From positions 50,551,654-50,615,653 of the forward strand of contig NC_084886.1 in the NCBI RefSeq assembly GCF_958979055.1: DNA of 64,000 nucleotides, written 5' to 3'. This stretch comes from Alnus glutinosa (Eukaryota; Streptophyta; Magnoliopsida; Fagales; Betulaceae). The notes beneath the pieces are model-generated. The model was not told where the DNA came from. It was given only the letters and a program-made list of their open reading frames with translations, and did no database searches. The stretch's first letter is position 1; the number at the start of each line of letters is the position of its first letter. Below, piece by piece: positions 1 to 12,924 of the stretch. Position numbers and translations under genes: made by a program.

Positions 1-1928
<1,928 letters not shown>

Positions 1929-2050
1929 CGCGTGGAGCTCCAACCTTTATCAAAGTACGAAGAAATCCTTTTAATCTTTGGGTTTCAGAATTCAGATTCG
2001 TGTTTCTCAGTACGAAGTTGTTTGGCTGCCAACAAGCACTTTCCTTCCTT

Positions 2051-2062
2051 CTTAATATATAG
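2051..2062 (-). promoter_or_regulatory. TATA box of BiP
   Basis: Read on the minus strand this is CTATATATTAAG. It lies about 125 bp upstream of the BiP start codon and about 60 bp downstream of the first ER-stress element, the usual layout for a plant core promoter. Confidence 0.6.
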
Positions 2063-2118
2063 GGATGGGTTCCGTGAATGTCGGGGTTAGTGTTTTGCTC
2101 TAGAGCTCTGTCATCGAT

Positions 2119-2134
2119 GATGACGTGGACCAAT
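2119..2134 (-). promoter_or_regulatory. P-UPRE / ERSE-II ER-stress element in the BiP promoter
   Basis: The minus strand reads ATTGGTCCACGTCATC. This is, as I recall it, the exact plant unfolded-protein-response element (P-UPRE), and it contains the ERSE-II core ATTGG-N-CCACG. In plants such sites bind bZIP28/bZIP60 together with NF-Y. It sits about 190 bp upstream of the BiP ATG. Confidence 0.85.
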
Positions 2135-2202
2135 GGAGTTTAGGAGTCGACATGGGAGCCAATGAGAATGGGTGTTTCAGAGAGCACTGTCATCGACAAT
2201 AG

Positions 2203-2213
2203 CGTGGGCCAAT
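2203..2213 (-). promoter_or_regulatory. Second ERSE-II element in the BiP promoter
   Basis: The minus strand reads ATTGGCCCACG, an exact ERSE-II (ATTGG-N-CCACG). It is at the equivalent place in the second copy of a 79-bp tandem duplication, but the bases that would extend it to a full P-UPRE have diverged. Confidence 0.75.
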
Positions 2214-2394
2214 GGAGTTTAGGAGTCGACCTGTGAGCCAATGAGAATGAGTGTTTTGTGTTGGGACGATCCTGGCCGTTCATTTTCCAGATCTTGGCGG
2301 TCTCCGTGGTCAGAATGAAGTGGCCAAGTGGGTCTTCACGATTGACGGGAGTCAAAGAAAAAATTAAACAAATGTCTTACCTTTATATTAAATA

Positions 2395-3065
2395 GGGATA
2401 ATTACACCATTACTCCATGTGGTATGTCATAATTATTTTTTACTTCTTATGATTTAAAAAGTTCATAGGAGGTCTTCGTGGTATGCAATAATTACAAATC
2501 GATCACTGGCGTCAAATTATGTTAAAATTTTCAACAGATTCCGTCAAATGCCACGTCAGTGACACATGTCGTCAATAAAATGGCAACACGTGTCCATCTT
2601 TATAAAAAAATATAAAAAAAAAAACAAAAAAAAAAAAGCTGAAAGGGTGGCGCGCGGCCACCCCCAGGCCACATGGGGAGGCCTTCGGGCCACTCCTGGA
2701 AGATCTAGGGGTGGCCGGGGGTGGTGCGCAGCCACCCCAGTGGCCTGGGGGTGGCCCGAAAGGCCACCCTTGGAAGATCCAGGGATGGCTACCCCCAAAG
2801 GGTGGCTGGGCCACCCTTTCAGGTTTTTTTTTTTTTTTTTTTAAATAAGTATTTTTTTTTTAATAAATTTATATTTTTTTATTAAGATGGACACGTGTCG
2901 CTGACGTGGCATTTGACAGAATCTGTTAAAAATTTTAACAGAATTTGACGCCAGGGATCGATTTGTAATTATTGCATTTCACGAGGACCTCCCATGAACT
3001 TTTTAAACCATAGGGAGTGAAAAATAATTATGGCATACCACAGGGACCAACGGTGCAATTATCCC
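2395..3065. mobile_element. MULE-type foldback MITE, 671 bp
   Basis: The two ends form a long inverted repeat of about 190 bp, starting GGGATAATT(A/G)CACC and matching through the whole arm. The flanks are a 9-bp near-duplication, TATTAAATA at 2386-2394 and TACTAAATA at 3066-3074. A 9-bp duplication with long TIRs points to the Mutator superfamily. Between A-rich and T-rich tracts lies a GC-rich core (about 2640-2822) made of GGGTGGCC/GGCCACCC motifs that also pairs with itself. Open frames across this core are a by-product of its composition, and no transposase is seen. Confidence 0.8.
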
Positions 3066-3074
3066 TACTAAATA

Positions 3075-3895
3075 AATGCAAGGTGTTATTTAAAAAGAAA
3101 ATATATATGCAAGGTGGTTCCCTAATGGTTAAGTAACCTCTAAAAGCTAAATATGGGTTGCTGAACCACCTTTAAGGTTATAGGGCGTGGTTCAACCATC
3201 ATGTATGACGAGACGGTGATGAGGAAAGTGGCGGAATTGGAAGCTTGATGGTAGTTAAGAAGTGGCGGAGGAGCAAAGAGAGAGGTGGTTGTGGGTGGAG
3301 AGGTGAAACAACCATTCTGAAAATGAAATTAAATTTATTTTAGATAATGTGGTAGTTTTATAGGCCGCTCGTTTAAATTAGAGTTTTTGAACCGCATGCA
3401 ATACGCTAGGTATTGCACGGGATCTTAATCCTACCTGAAGTGTGAAAAATTGATTTATTTAACTTGAAAATAATGGTTATAATTTAAAAAATTGTAAAAT
3501 ATAGAATTCTCAAAAAAAAAACAGAGGATATGAGTTAAAGTAGTGAATATGTAAAGAATCTACTTACAAAAAAAAAAAAAAAAAAAAAGAATACATGGGT
3601 GTAAGGATTGTTGGATAGTTGTTTTTTATTTCAAACGAACCTGAGGCCAAAAGAAATTAAGAAGTTCCTCTCTTTTCTTTTCTTTTCTCTCTCTCTTTTT
3701 TTTTTTTTTTTTGTTGCTTTTTTAAGTCTAAAAACACATGTTTAATTCGTAATCTTGTATTTTTTTTTTCGAATGGGCATTCTTAAAAATGTAAGAATGG
3801 ATTTGATAGAACATGACAAATTATTCGTTATAAATATCATGATAAATTATAAGATGAGACATGTTATTGAAATTTGACGGCATTGTTATTAGCTT
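3075..3895. other. AT-rich spacer between BiP and the EF-hand gene
   Basis: No gene is visible. It holds a pyrimidine tract near 3666-3710 and several homopolymer runs. The last 15 bases are one copy of a target-site duplication belonging to the SINE that follows. Confidence 0.5.
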
Positions 3896-4203
3896 AAAAA
3901 AAAAAAAAAAAAAAAACGAGAGGGTATGATGGGGTGTTTGGAGTGGCTTCCCTACATGGACGTGGCCTAGGTAATACCTACTCATTAGAAATCAATAACA
4001 AGAGATACTTAAACGGGTTTATACAAAAATGGGTTCGCAAACGATCATTCAAGACGATTAAACTATAGTTTGACCCGACCTTATTGAGGCACTAATGAAC
4101 ACTTGGCAGACAGTGTTGCAATAATTTCAAATATTTCTCATTCCATGATTCGACCTTGAGACCTACCTTCCGCCAACAAGTATAATACCTTTGGTGGTGG
4201 CAT
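3896..4203 (-). mobile_element. SINE-like retroposon with a T-tail, flanked by a 15-bp duplication
   Basis: The 308-bp unit is bounded by identical copies of CATTGTTATTAGCTT at 3881-3895 and 4204-4218. On the minus strand a B-box-like GGTCGAATCATGG lies near the 5' end and the unit finishes in a run of about 20 T. Some plant tRNA-derived SINEs (Au type) end in T rather than A. The A box is weak, so the copy may be 5'-truncated or strongly diverged. Confidence 0.65.
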
Positions 4204-4218
4204 CATTGTTATTAGCTT

Positions 4219-4740
4219 GATTGACAAATTACTATATTATTATCCAAAATTAATATTTAAAAACTAGTTTATTGGTCAAATTTGGAACCTACCTTATATT
4301 TATGGGACAAAAACTATAATGCAGTTTAAAATTTTTGTTAAGTGGAGTTCAGAATTAAGTGCCTTAATTGATTTTTGGGTTAGTATTTCAAATAAACTAA
4401 CTAATGCCACATATCCTTTGTTTTGTTCTTCTTTTACCTCTCCACTAAATAGATCAAATTGAAGATATTTGAAGGCTTAATTATAATCAATGTTCATGGA
4501 TGCCAATTAGCACTGCCACATAATTTATATTGTATGGATGAGATTGCGCCTAATTTTAAATAAATTAAAATATACAAATTCCAAACAAAAATCATTTAGC
4601 CTTTTAGCCATTCACTTATAACTGCCAACAACTGTTTTTCCCACCACCTAGTTGGGGATCATTGAGACCAAAGAAAAAGAAACATAGCCACCATCTTCTC
4701 CTATGCCCACCCCTCTCTCTTAGGTGTCGTTCTATCTCTA
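4219..4740. promoter_or_regulatory. Upstream region of the EF-hand gene
   Basis: AT-rich DNA, then a pyrimidine-rich leader from about 4680 to 4740 that runs into the start codon. I see no CCACG-type ER-stress element here, in contrast to the divergent BiP promoter. Confidence 0.4.
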
Positions 4741-6627
4741 ATGGCGAAGGTGGTGGTTTACACCCTAATAGCCACCGCCTTCATAGTCCTTATTTTGTTC
4801 TCTCCCTCCAAACAACATGGTCATCATGTCTATGGCGGCCGCCGAAATCGCCATCTTGGTTACAAACATCCGGTCGCAACTTTTGACCCACTAGTCGCAG
4901 AATTGGGGAAATTAGCTGAAAATAAGGGGCTAGGGGACCCCATTAATCCACTCAATTTGGGAAACCATTTATTCCCTGATGAGGTTGCAGCTGCATACGA
5001 ATATTTTAGTGAAGGAAAGCTGAATATAACCTTGAGGTTGATCGCTTTGTTCCCTTTGTTGGACAAGGCACCACATGATGGGGGGGTTGGTTTCAAGGAG
5101 CTAGAGGCTTGGATTGCACAACAAGCAATACAAGGATTGAATTATAGGACAGAGAAAGAGTTGGCATTGCTTGACAAGGATGAAGATGGGGCCATATCTT
5201 TCAGGGAGTATCTATCTCAATTTTCCAATGAAGATCTAGGTACTTCAATGGTTTTTATGTATACAATCGATCAGTGTATGCTCCATTTGGTTGCATAGAA
5301 GATGACCCATATTGCGAAGAAATTTTTTTCCCTTCTTTGTTTTTTGTTTTCTTGGCAACCAAATGGAGCAAATAGATATTGTACTGGATACAAGTTTGAC
5401 ACTAAAGAATGTGAAATTAATAGAGAAAAATGGACCGGGGCATGGTGAAGCTGGATGGTGGAAGGAGCAACTTGAGAATGCTGATGCTGATCAAAATGGA
5501 TCTCTTAGCTTTGATGAGTTCAAAGAGTAAACTTTCTATCCTCTTTGCTCTCCCTTTTCTATCTTAATAATGGGTTTAATGTGATTTCTGCATGCTGTGG
5601 AATTTGATGAACTAAAGCCATGTTTTTTTATGCAGTTTCTTGCACCCTGAAGACAGTGAAAACGAGAAAGTTCAGAAATGGCTTTTGAGAGAAAAGATGA
5701 AGTAATTAGTTGTTCCTTCATTTTTATTTACATTTTAACATTGTATCATTGAGCTATGTGCCTTGACATAATAGTTTTGTTTACAGGCGGATGGACCATG
5801 ATGGTGGTGGGAAACTCGATTTTGCAGAATTCCTTGAACATGCTTATGGTATCTACAAGAATTATGTTGAATTTGAAACAGCTGGGGTTGATGTACCAAC
5901 AGCAGAAGAGAAGTTTGCAGAGCTTGATGTGAACAAGGACAAGTATGTGTATCCCTTGGAACTTAGAAAGACAAGTTTTTCTTTCAAATTACGCATGATT
6001 ATAATTAATTTTCTGATCAAATAAAGATAAGATTACATCTTTATGGTCAGTGTTATAGGTGGATGGTTTAAACTAGCTGCAGCTCAGGTTATTCACAGAT
6101 TTCATATTGGCAAAAATTTTGCAGATTCCTGGCAGTGGAAGAATTGAAACCCATACTACGTTACCTTCACCCAGGAGAACTGTTTTATGCAAAACATTAC
6201 ACTAGTTATCTAATTCAGCAGGTCAGTTGCTATTCTATAATTGTAATTGTAAGAAAATGCAATTGATTAATTTCATTTCATATTTGATGAACCCGATTTA
6301 ATAAGCCCAGAAATCTAGTTAGACCAATAATAGGAAGAGCAGCAGGCTAAATGAGTGATGCAACGTGGCGTAGTGGATTGTAAAAACAACAATCTTAGAC
6401 TAATAATTCTTCCAAAACCAAAAGCAAATTAAGTTGGTTATGTTGTACCGATGTAACCTCGTTAACGAGTTCTTCGGGTGCTGTTTTTTTATTTCATTCA
6501 GGCTGATGACAACAAAGATGGGAACTTATCACTTGATGAGATGCTCAATCACGAGAACATCTTCTACAGCACTGTCTATGATGAAAGCAATGAAGATTAT
6601 GATGAAGATTACCATGACGAACTCTGA
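4741..6627 (+). CDS. Reticulocalbin/calumenin-type EF-hand protein, ER-retained (HDEL)
   Basis: Low-affinity calcium-binding protein of the CREC family, expected in the ER lumen. Six exons, 4741-5239, 5424-5526, 5636-5701, 5787-5942, 6125-6221 and 6502-6627, encode 348 residues. An N-terminal hydrophobic signal (VVVYTLIATAFIVLILF) is followed by five canonical 12-residue calcium loops starting at D145, D187, D226, D270 and D309, each ending in the required Glu; a degenerate EF-hand precedes them near residue 105. The last four residues are HDEL directly before the stop, the plant ER retrieval signal. Length and motif order fit Arabidopsis At4g27790 (locus from memory), which sits next to the TAP38/PPH1 gene; that neighbour is also in this window, at 25-29 kb. 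Reading past the exon 1, 2 and 4 donors gives short false extensions. Confidence 0.9.
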
Positions 6628-6714
6628 ACAATTTTTACCCTTCTACTACGGAAGAAAATGAACAAAAGAAAGGAAAATAATTTCCAATTTTGCATTAGCC
6701 CTAAGCTCTTCAAA

Positions 6715-7067
6715 TAGGGTTGGTAATTTTTGACACGACTCGCAAATCTAGCATGAACATGACACAAAGTTATAAGGTTTGAGTTTTTGCTAAACGGGTT
6801 GACCTGCTTATGACCCGTTTATAAACGAGTCAAACCGTTTATGACACATTTGTTTTGTACATTTTATAGTTGAGAATTAATGTAAAAATTAATCGGGCCG
6901 TGTCAACCCGACATGACCCATTAACTAAACGGGTTAATCGTGTCATATCGTGTAATCCTGCTTATAAACGTGTCTCTAATCGTATCGGGCTCGAGTTAGC
7001 TTAAAGAGGTTGACGGGTAAATCGGATCTACCCAAACCCAATGCAATAACCCGTTTTACCAACCCTA
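6715..7067. mobile_element. hAT-type MITE, 353 bp
   Basis: The ends are inverted, TAGGGTTGGTAATTTTTGACA against TAGGGTTGGTAAAACGGG on the other strand, and the inside has repeated AACGGGTT / CGTGTCA blocks. TA-GGG-TGGCAA type ends are known from hAT elements, and a related element at 51917 has a clean 8-bp duplication. Here no matching 8-bp duplication is obvious. It starts 88 bp after the EF-hand stop codon and may lie in that gene's 3' UTR. Confidence 0.6.
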
Positions 7068-8560
7068 AACCAAACATGCAGAGTAATTACTATGATCATT
7101 GGAAGGATTTATTATAATTATTATTTTAAAAAAAATAATTTGAAACTTTTAGGAAGAGATTGAAAGCAGTATATATATGTCTCTTTCGAGCAAGCCTTGG
7201 GCGGTAGTATTAAATAAGGGGATAATTGGCTTAGTTCAGTGAACAACCATTGTCATTGATCCATCCACTTTAGATTCATTTGTTTTATTAGCAAGGCTTT
7301 ATTTCTTTAAATCCCTCTCTGCCACCCACCATGCATCTGCCATGCTCTGATTTATCTATAAAAAAAAAAAAAAAAAGTATATATTTTTTTTTTTGGGTTG
7401 AAAATTGATTTTGGTTTCAATTTTGTCCATGAATTATCCATCAATTTAATTTGGTCATTAATGTAGCAGACATGGTTTTTTAGGTATTTTCTTACAAAAT
7501 TGACAGTTGATGCTCTTCAACCAATCATAACCACTAAGATTATAAAAAAACAATAAAAGAAGTTAAAAATATCGGCTATGTTTATTAAAATTTTGTTTTT
7601 TCTCACAAAATAAAAATGTTGATTAGCACCTCCTTTTGATATGAGATAAGATTAAGGTTCAGGTTTATTTTCTCTTTTCCTTTTCCTTTTTTTTTTAAAA
7701 AAAAAAAAGAAAAGAAAAAAAGAAAAAAAAGGGACACTGATTCTTTACTTCCAAAATGAATTTACAATTGGGTACTGAAGTTTAAGGCTTGAAAAGTTGT
7801 CTCATAAAGTCAGGTGAGAATCTGAACACATTCATATTGTCCTTCTGAACTTGCTTAACTATGAAGTACCTTAGAGTAACTGTTTATAACCACATACTGT
7901 TCAATCTGAACCGTTGGTTCCCTGTGATAAAACCCGCACATAATTACGTAAATTCCATGATCATATGGGAAAATTTGAGTTACTATTTACTGTTTTCACT
8001 TATGCTTCATTTCATCTAACGATTTCAAAACGTGCAATTTGAATAAATGAAAATTTTAAAATAAAAATAATAAAAATTTAATTTTAAAAATGCAGTTAAA
8101 CATTTGATAAAATAAGTGGTTTGATATTTAAAATCGTATAATTTTTAAAATGCATCATCTTATCTGAAATTTGAAAATGTGAATTTTTTACCTTTTTAAA
8201 CTATCATTTTTTTAAAAAAAGACAAATATTAAATATATAACTCTTTTATGATTTTTTTTTTTATAATTTTGACACGTAACAACTCTAACCTACAGAATTA
8301 TTTATGGAGCCCACAGGACAACTCACACCTGAAGCCAAAGCAATTATCAGAATTAGACTCTTCTCAAAAAAAATTTATCAGAATTAGACTCCTTAAAAAA
8401 CAACGGTTCTGATCTGTTGAAGGATAACAAATAATACTACCAGGGTCCCACAAAACAAGTCACTACTATAAAATTATTAAAACCTCAAATAAAATAAAAA
8501 TAAAAATAAAAAATAAAAAATAAAAGTATAATTCAAACCCCCTGTTTTTCAATTTACCTC

Positions 8561-8572
<12 letters not shown>
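7068..8572. other. AT-rich intergenic DNA
   Basis: No gene, RNA or well-bounded element is seen. It contains several poly(A)/poly(T) runs and an A/G-rich purine stretch near 7690-7730. The last 100 bases are the probable importin beta promoter. Confidence 0.5.

Positions 8573-8596
<24 letters not shown>
8573..8596 (+). repeat. CT microsatellite at the importin beta 5' end
   Basis: Twelve CT units lie just upstream of, or inside, the predicted 5' UTR of importin beta-1. Such pyrimidine patches are common near plant transcription starts. Confidence 0.8.
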
Positions 8597-8600
<4 letters not shown>

Positions 8601-9824
8601 TTCTTAGGGTTTCAGAGCGCGGTTTTGGTCTTTCGGATCGGTGATCGTACTGTGTCCGTCAATTTCGTGAACTGAGAGGTAATTTTGTGTTCTGTCTCTC
8701 TCAAAATCCTGATTTTTTTAACGGCAATTAGGGTTCTGTACTGTGATTTGGGGATTCGATCTCGACTTTTTGCTGATCTCTGATTCGATTCATTGGTTCT
8801 TCAATTTTCTTCGTCCAAGTGGTCGAATTTCGATTTGTTTGTTCCGGTAGTTTTAATGGGTTTACGTTGTTTTTGCAACTAGTGTGTTATTTTTTCTGTA
8901 TGAAACTAGTGTGTTCTTGAAGTGCTTTGAATTTGGTCAAATTTTGTGTGAAATTGTTTTCAATCTGATTAGATCTGTGATTTCTTCACCTTTTACTTAT
9001 ATGGGTTTCAATTCCAAGTGTTCAGGGTCTGGTGGGTATGCTAGGTTTACAGATGGAAAGAGCAAAAATTGGTTTTTTCATTGATTAGTTTGGATCAAAG
9101 TAGTGTTTCTGGTTGATTGATTTCGTTTCTTAATGGGTTTGAAATTTTGAGTGTTTATTTTCGGAGGGGTTGCTGTGGCCTGTGATATAGATTTTTCTGT
9201 TTTCTGGGTGAACTTGGGTTTCTGATTTATTACAGTGTATTTATTTTTCACTTTCTTGCCGTAATTAGTTAGTTCGCCTGATTTATTTGTAAGGTTACGA
9301 TTCTCAAGTGGTTTTTGCTCTGTTTTTGGTATTTGTCTGATTCTGATGATAATTTTCGTAGTCCACAGTTAGAGGCAGGATTTTCCTTTTTGGGGTCTTT
9401 TTATGCTTCAACTTCTTCCAGTTTCATTCAATGTAATCATTTTTTAATTTAATCTGTACCTGAAAATGTTGATCTTTGGTTGGCTACGGAAAAGATGAGA
9501 GAAAAAAAGAAAAAGAAAAAGGAATTTATATGTCAAAGCTTTATATGCAAGTCAACTAGCAAATTAGCTGTGTTTGTTCAGTTAAGTGCAGTTTTACTTG
9601 ACTTTCATGTTAAGGAATTGAAATGTATCATAAATTTTGTTTCCTTCTCTTCCTACAACTATTTTTCGGGTGGTTTGATGACACTGTGATGGCCCTTCTT
9701 AACTCATTATTCATTTCTTTATGGACTTGGGTTTGGGATGGGTTGGAGACTCATATGATTAATGGCGATAATAGTTTCTTGAACTTTATTTATCTGATAA
9801 GTATATATTTGATTCGCTCAGATA
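8597..9824 (+). other. 5' UTR and 1.1-kb leader intron of importin beta-1
   Basis: A non-coding first exon ends at a GGTAATTT-type donor (8679), and the intron closes at the acceptor TTCGCTCAG (9821), three bases before the start codon. The intron is T-rich with no long frame, as is usual for plant leader introns that raise expression. Confidence 0.65.
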
Positions 9825-12553
9825 ATGGCGATGGAAGTTACCCAGATTCTTCTAAATGCACAATCGATAGATGGAACAGTGCGGAAGCATGCAGAAGACA
9901 GTTTAAAACAGTTTCAGGAGCAAAACCTTCCCAGTTTTTTTATCTCTCTGTCGGGGGAGCTAGCAAATGATGATAAGCCTGTTGAGAGCCGTAAATTAGC
10001 AGGTTTAATACTTAAGAATGCCTTGGATGCCAAGGAACAATCTAGAAAGTTTGAGCTTGTTCAGAGGTGGTTGTCACTGGATGCTGCCGTGAAGGCTCAG
10101 ATCAAGACATCCTTGTTACAGACCCTCTCTGCTCCTGTACCTGATGCTCGATCTACTGCATCTCAAGTCATTGCGAAGGTTGCAGGCATTGAGTTGCCTC
10201 AGAAACAGTGGCCTGAGTTGATAGGATCGCTTTTGTCAAATATTCACCAGGTACCGGCTAATGTTAAGCAAGCCACTTTGGAGACTCTTGGATATTTGTG
10301 TGAGGAAGTCTCTTCTAATTGTGTGGATCAGGATCAAGTGAATAAAATACTTACGGCCGTAGTTCAGGGAATGAATGCATCTGAAGGGAACATTGATGTT
10401 AGGCTCGCTGCTACTCGAGCACTGTACAATGCTTTGGGCTTTGCTCAGGCAAATTTTAGCAATGATATGGAGCGTGATTATATCATGAGAGTTGTCTGTG
10501 AGGCAACTCTGTCCACGGAAGTGAAGATACGACAGGCAGCTTTTGAGTGTCTGGTCTCCATTTCATCAACTTACTATGAGAAATTAGCTCCTTATATCCA
10601 GGACATCTTTAACATTACAGCAAAGGCCGTGAAGGAAGATGAGGAGCCTGTTGCTCTTCAAGCCATTGAGTTCTGGAGTTCAATTTGTGATGAGGAGATA
10701 GATATCTTGGAAGATTATGGGGATGATTTCACTGGTGACTCTGCTATTCCTTGTTTCTATTTTATCAAGCAGGCCCTCCCTGCCCTTGTCCCTATGCTGT
10801 TGGAGACACTCCTTAAGCAAGAGGAGGATCAGGATCAGGATGAAGGGGCTTGGAATATTGCGATGGCTGGGGGCACTTGCCTTGGCTTGGTTGCGCGTAC
10901 TGTGGGAGATGATATTGTCCCACTTGTTATTCCATTTATTGAAGAGAACATAACAAAACCTGATTGGAGGCAACGGGAAGCAGCTACATATGCTTTTGGT
11001 TCAATTTTGGAGGGTCCTTCCCCTGACAAGTTAACATCTATTGTCAATGTTGCTTTGACATTCATGCTTAGTGCTTTAACAACGGATCCAAATAACCATG
11101 TGAAGGACACTACTGCATGGACCCTGGGGCGAATCTTTGAATTTCTTCATGGTTCAACCACAGATACACCAATAATTACTCAAGCAAATTGCCAACAGAT
11201 CATTACTGTTCTGCTTCAGAGCATGAAGGATGTTCCAAATGTTGCTGAGAAGGCCTGTGGCGCTCTCTATTTTCTTGCACAGGGCTATGAGGAGGGGGCC
11301 GCATCATCTCCTTTAACTCCTTTTTTCCAGGAAATTGTTCAGGCCCTTCTCACTGCTACACACAGAGAAGACGCAGGGGAATCTCGATTAAGGACCTCTG
11401 CCTATGAGACGTTGAATGAAGTGGTGAGGTGTTCAACTGATGAAACAGCTCCCATGGTGTTGCAACTTGTTCCTGTCATCATGATGGAGCTGCACAAGAC
11501 TCTTGAGGGGCAAAAGCTTTCATCTGATGAGAGAGAGAAGCAGAGTGAAGTACAAGGCCTTCTTTGTGGGTGTCTACAGGTAATTATTCAGAAGCTAGGG
11601 TCATCAGAGGCAACTAAGTATGTCTTTATGCAGTATGCAGATCAGGTAATGGGTCTATTCCTGAGGGTTTTTGCCTGTAGAAGTGCCACTGTGCATGAGG
11701 AGGCGATGCTTGCCATTGGAGCCCTTGCCTATGCAGCAGGCCCAGATTTTACAAAATACATGCCAGAGTTTTACAAGTATTTGGAGATGGGTCTTCAAAA
11801 TTTTGAGGAGTACCAAGTGTGTGCTGTGACAGTTGGTGTTGTGGGGGATATATGCAGGGCATTGGAGGATAAGATTCTTCCCTACTGTGATGGGATTATG
11901 ACACAGCTCCTTAAGAACTTGTCAAGCAATCAGTTGCACCGTTCTGTTAAGCCTCCCATATTCTCTTGTTTTGGTGATATAGCACTTGCTATTGGAGAGA
12001 ACTTTGAAAAATACTTGATGTATGCAATGCCCATGCTCCAGGGTGCAGCAGAGTTGTCTGCTCACACATCAGGTGCTGATGATGATATGATGGACTACAC
12101 AAATTCTCTAAGAAACGGAATCTTGGAGGCATATTCTGGGATTTTCCAAGGCTTCAAGAACTCTACTAAAACCCAGCTCTTGTTTCCCTATGCACCTCAC
12201 ATCCTCCAGTTCTTGGACAGCATATATATGGAGAAAGACATGTGAGTTTATAGAAGATTATAATTTTCCTTTATTCTTGTGTGTAATGTTTCTTTTGATG
12301 TTTTATTTGCTGAGATCTTTTTTTTTTAAAAAAAAAAAAAAATTGTTTTTGTAGGGATGATTTGGTGATGAAAACTGCTGTTGGAGTCCTTGGAGATCTA
12401 GCAGATACGCTTGGAAGTAATGCAGGTTCTTTGATACAGCAATCTCTGTCAAGCAAAGAATTTTTAAACGAATGCTTGTCCTCAGATGACCATTTGATTA
12501 AAGAATCTGCTGAATGGGCCAAATTGGCCATCAGTCGTGCCATTTCTGTTTGA
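9825..12553 (+). CDS. KPNB1: Importin subunit beta-1 (nuclear import receptor)
   Basis: HEAT-repeat karyopherin that carries cargo, often through an importin alpha adaptor, across the nuclear pore under Ran-GTP control. Two coding exons, 9825-12241 and 12355-12553, join as GAC AT|G GAT and give 871 residues; plant importin beta-1 is about 870. The N-terminus MAMEVTQILLNAQSIDGTVRKHAE and the importin-N core (ESRKLAGLILKNAL) are typical. An acidic tract between HEAT repeats (KQEEDQDQDEGAWN, near residue 330) matches the acidic loop of importin beta, and DWRQREAATYAFGSILEGP follows it. No frame damage is seen. The start is chosen because it follows the leader-intron acceptor directly. Counterpart: Arabidopsis At5g53480 (from memory). 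Confidence 0.95.
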
Positions 12554-12692
12554 TGCTACCATCACTTGGTACACTCTTTAATTTTAGGAGTCCCTGCATG
12601 CATTTGGGTGTGTTGAGTCGGGGTCCGGGATCGCATACTTGTTGAGTCATCACCATTTTCAGACTACAGTGTTGTTGGTCTTCAAGTTGTCA

Positions 12693-12771
12693 CTAACTCT
12701 TGCATCATCACCAAAACTTGTTGCTAACCAATGCATCATCACCAAAACTTGTTGCTAACTAATGCATCAGC
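12693..12771 (+). repeat. 31-bp tandem repeat in the importin beta 3' region
   Basis: Two and a half units, starting at 12693, 12724 and 12755, share CTAAC..ATGCATCA and CACCAAAACTTGTTG. It lies about 140 bp after the stop codon and so probably in the 3' UTR. Confidence 0.8.
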
Positions 12772-12815
12772 GCCATTGGGTCGGGTTCTGGTTTGTCAGG
12801 AGAAAGTGGGTAGTG

Positions 12816-12924
12816 ATGGGTGGAGGCCTCCATAGAAAATCAGGAAAAAAAAATTATTAGGGATGGCTTCACTGAAATGGGTGGAGGCCTTCATGGAAAA
12901 TCAGGAAAAAAAAGTTGTTAGGGC
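12816..12924 (+). repeat. 61-bp tandem duplication in the importin beta 3' region
   Basis: Copies begin at 12816 and 12877 with ATGGGTGGAGGCC and continue through GAAAATCAGGAAAAAAAA; the second copy is incomplete. It follows the 31-bp repeat. Confidence 0.75.

Larger units (their letters stand above)
2102..2256. repeat. Tandem duplication of the BiP promoter module (79-bp period)
   Basis: Two adjacent copies, about 2102-2177 and 2181-2256, share the segments CTGTCATCGA, CCAATGGAGTTTAGGAGTCG and GAGCCAATGAGAATG. Each copy has one ERSE-II and one extra CCAAT box, so the promoter holds two ER-stress elements and four CCAAT motifs in about 150 bp. Confidence 0.85.

Noticed and set aside
2566-2844. 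Overlapping long frames on both strands in GC-rich DNA
   Set aside because: They lie in the palindromic core of a MITE; mirrored Pro/Gly/Trp-rich products on both strands reflect composition, not coding.
5312-5530. Separate EF-hand gene starting in intron 1
   Set aside because: The first part is intron; the exon starting at 5424 joins exon 1 in frame to give D-L-E-K-N as in the family.
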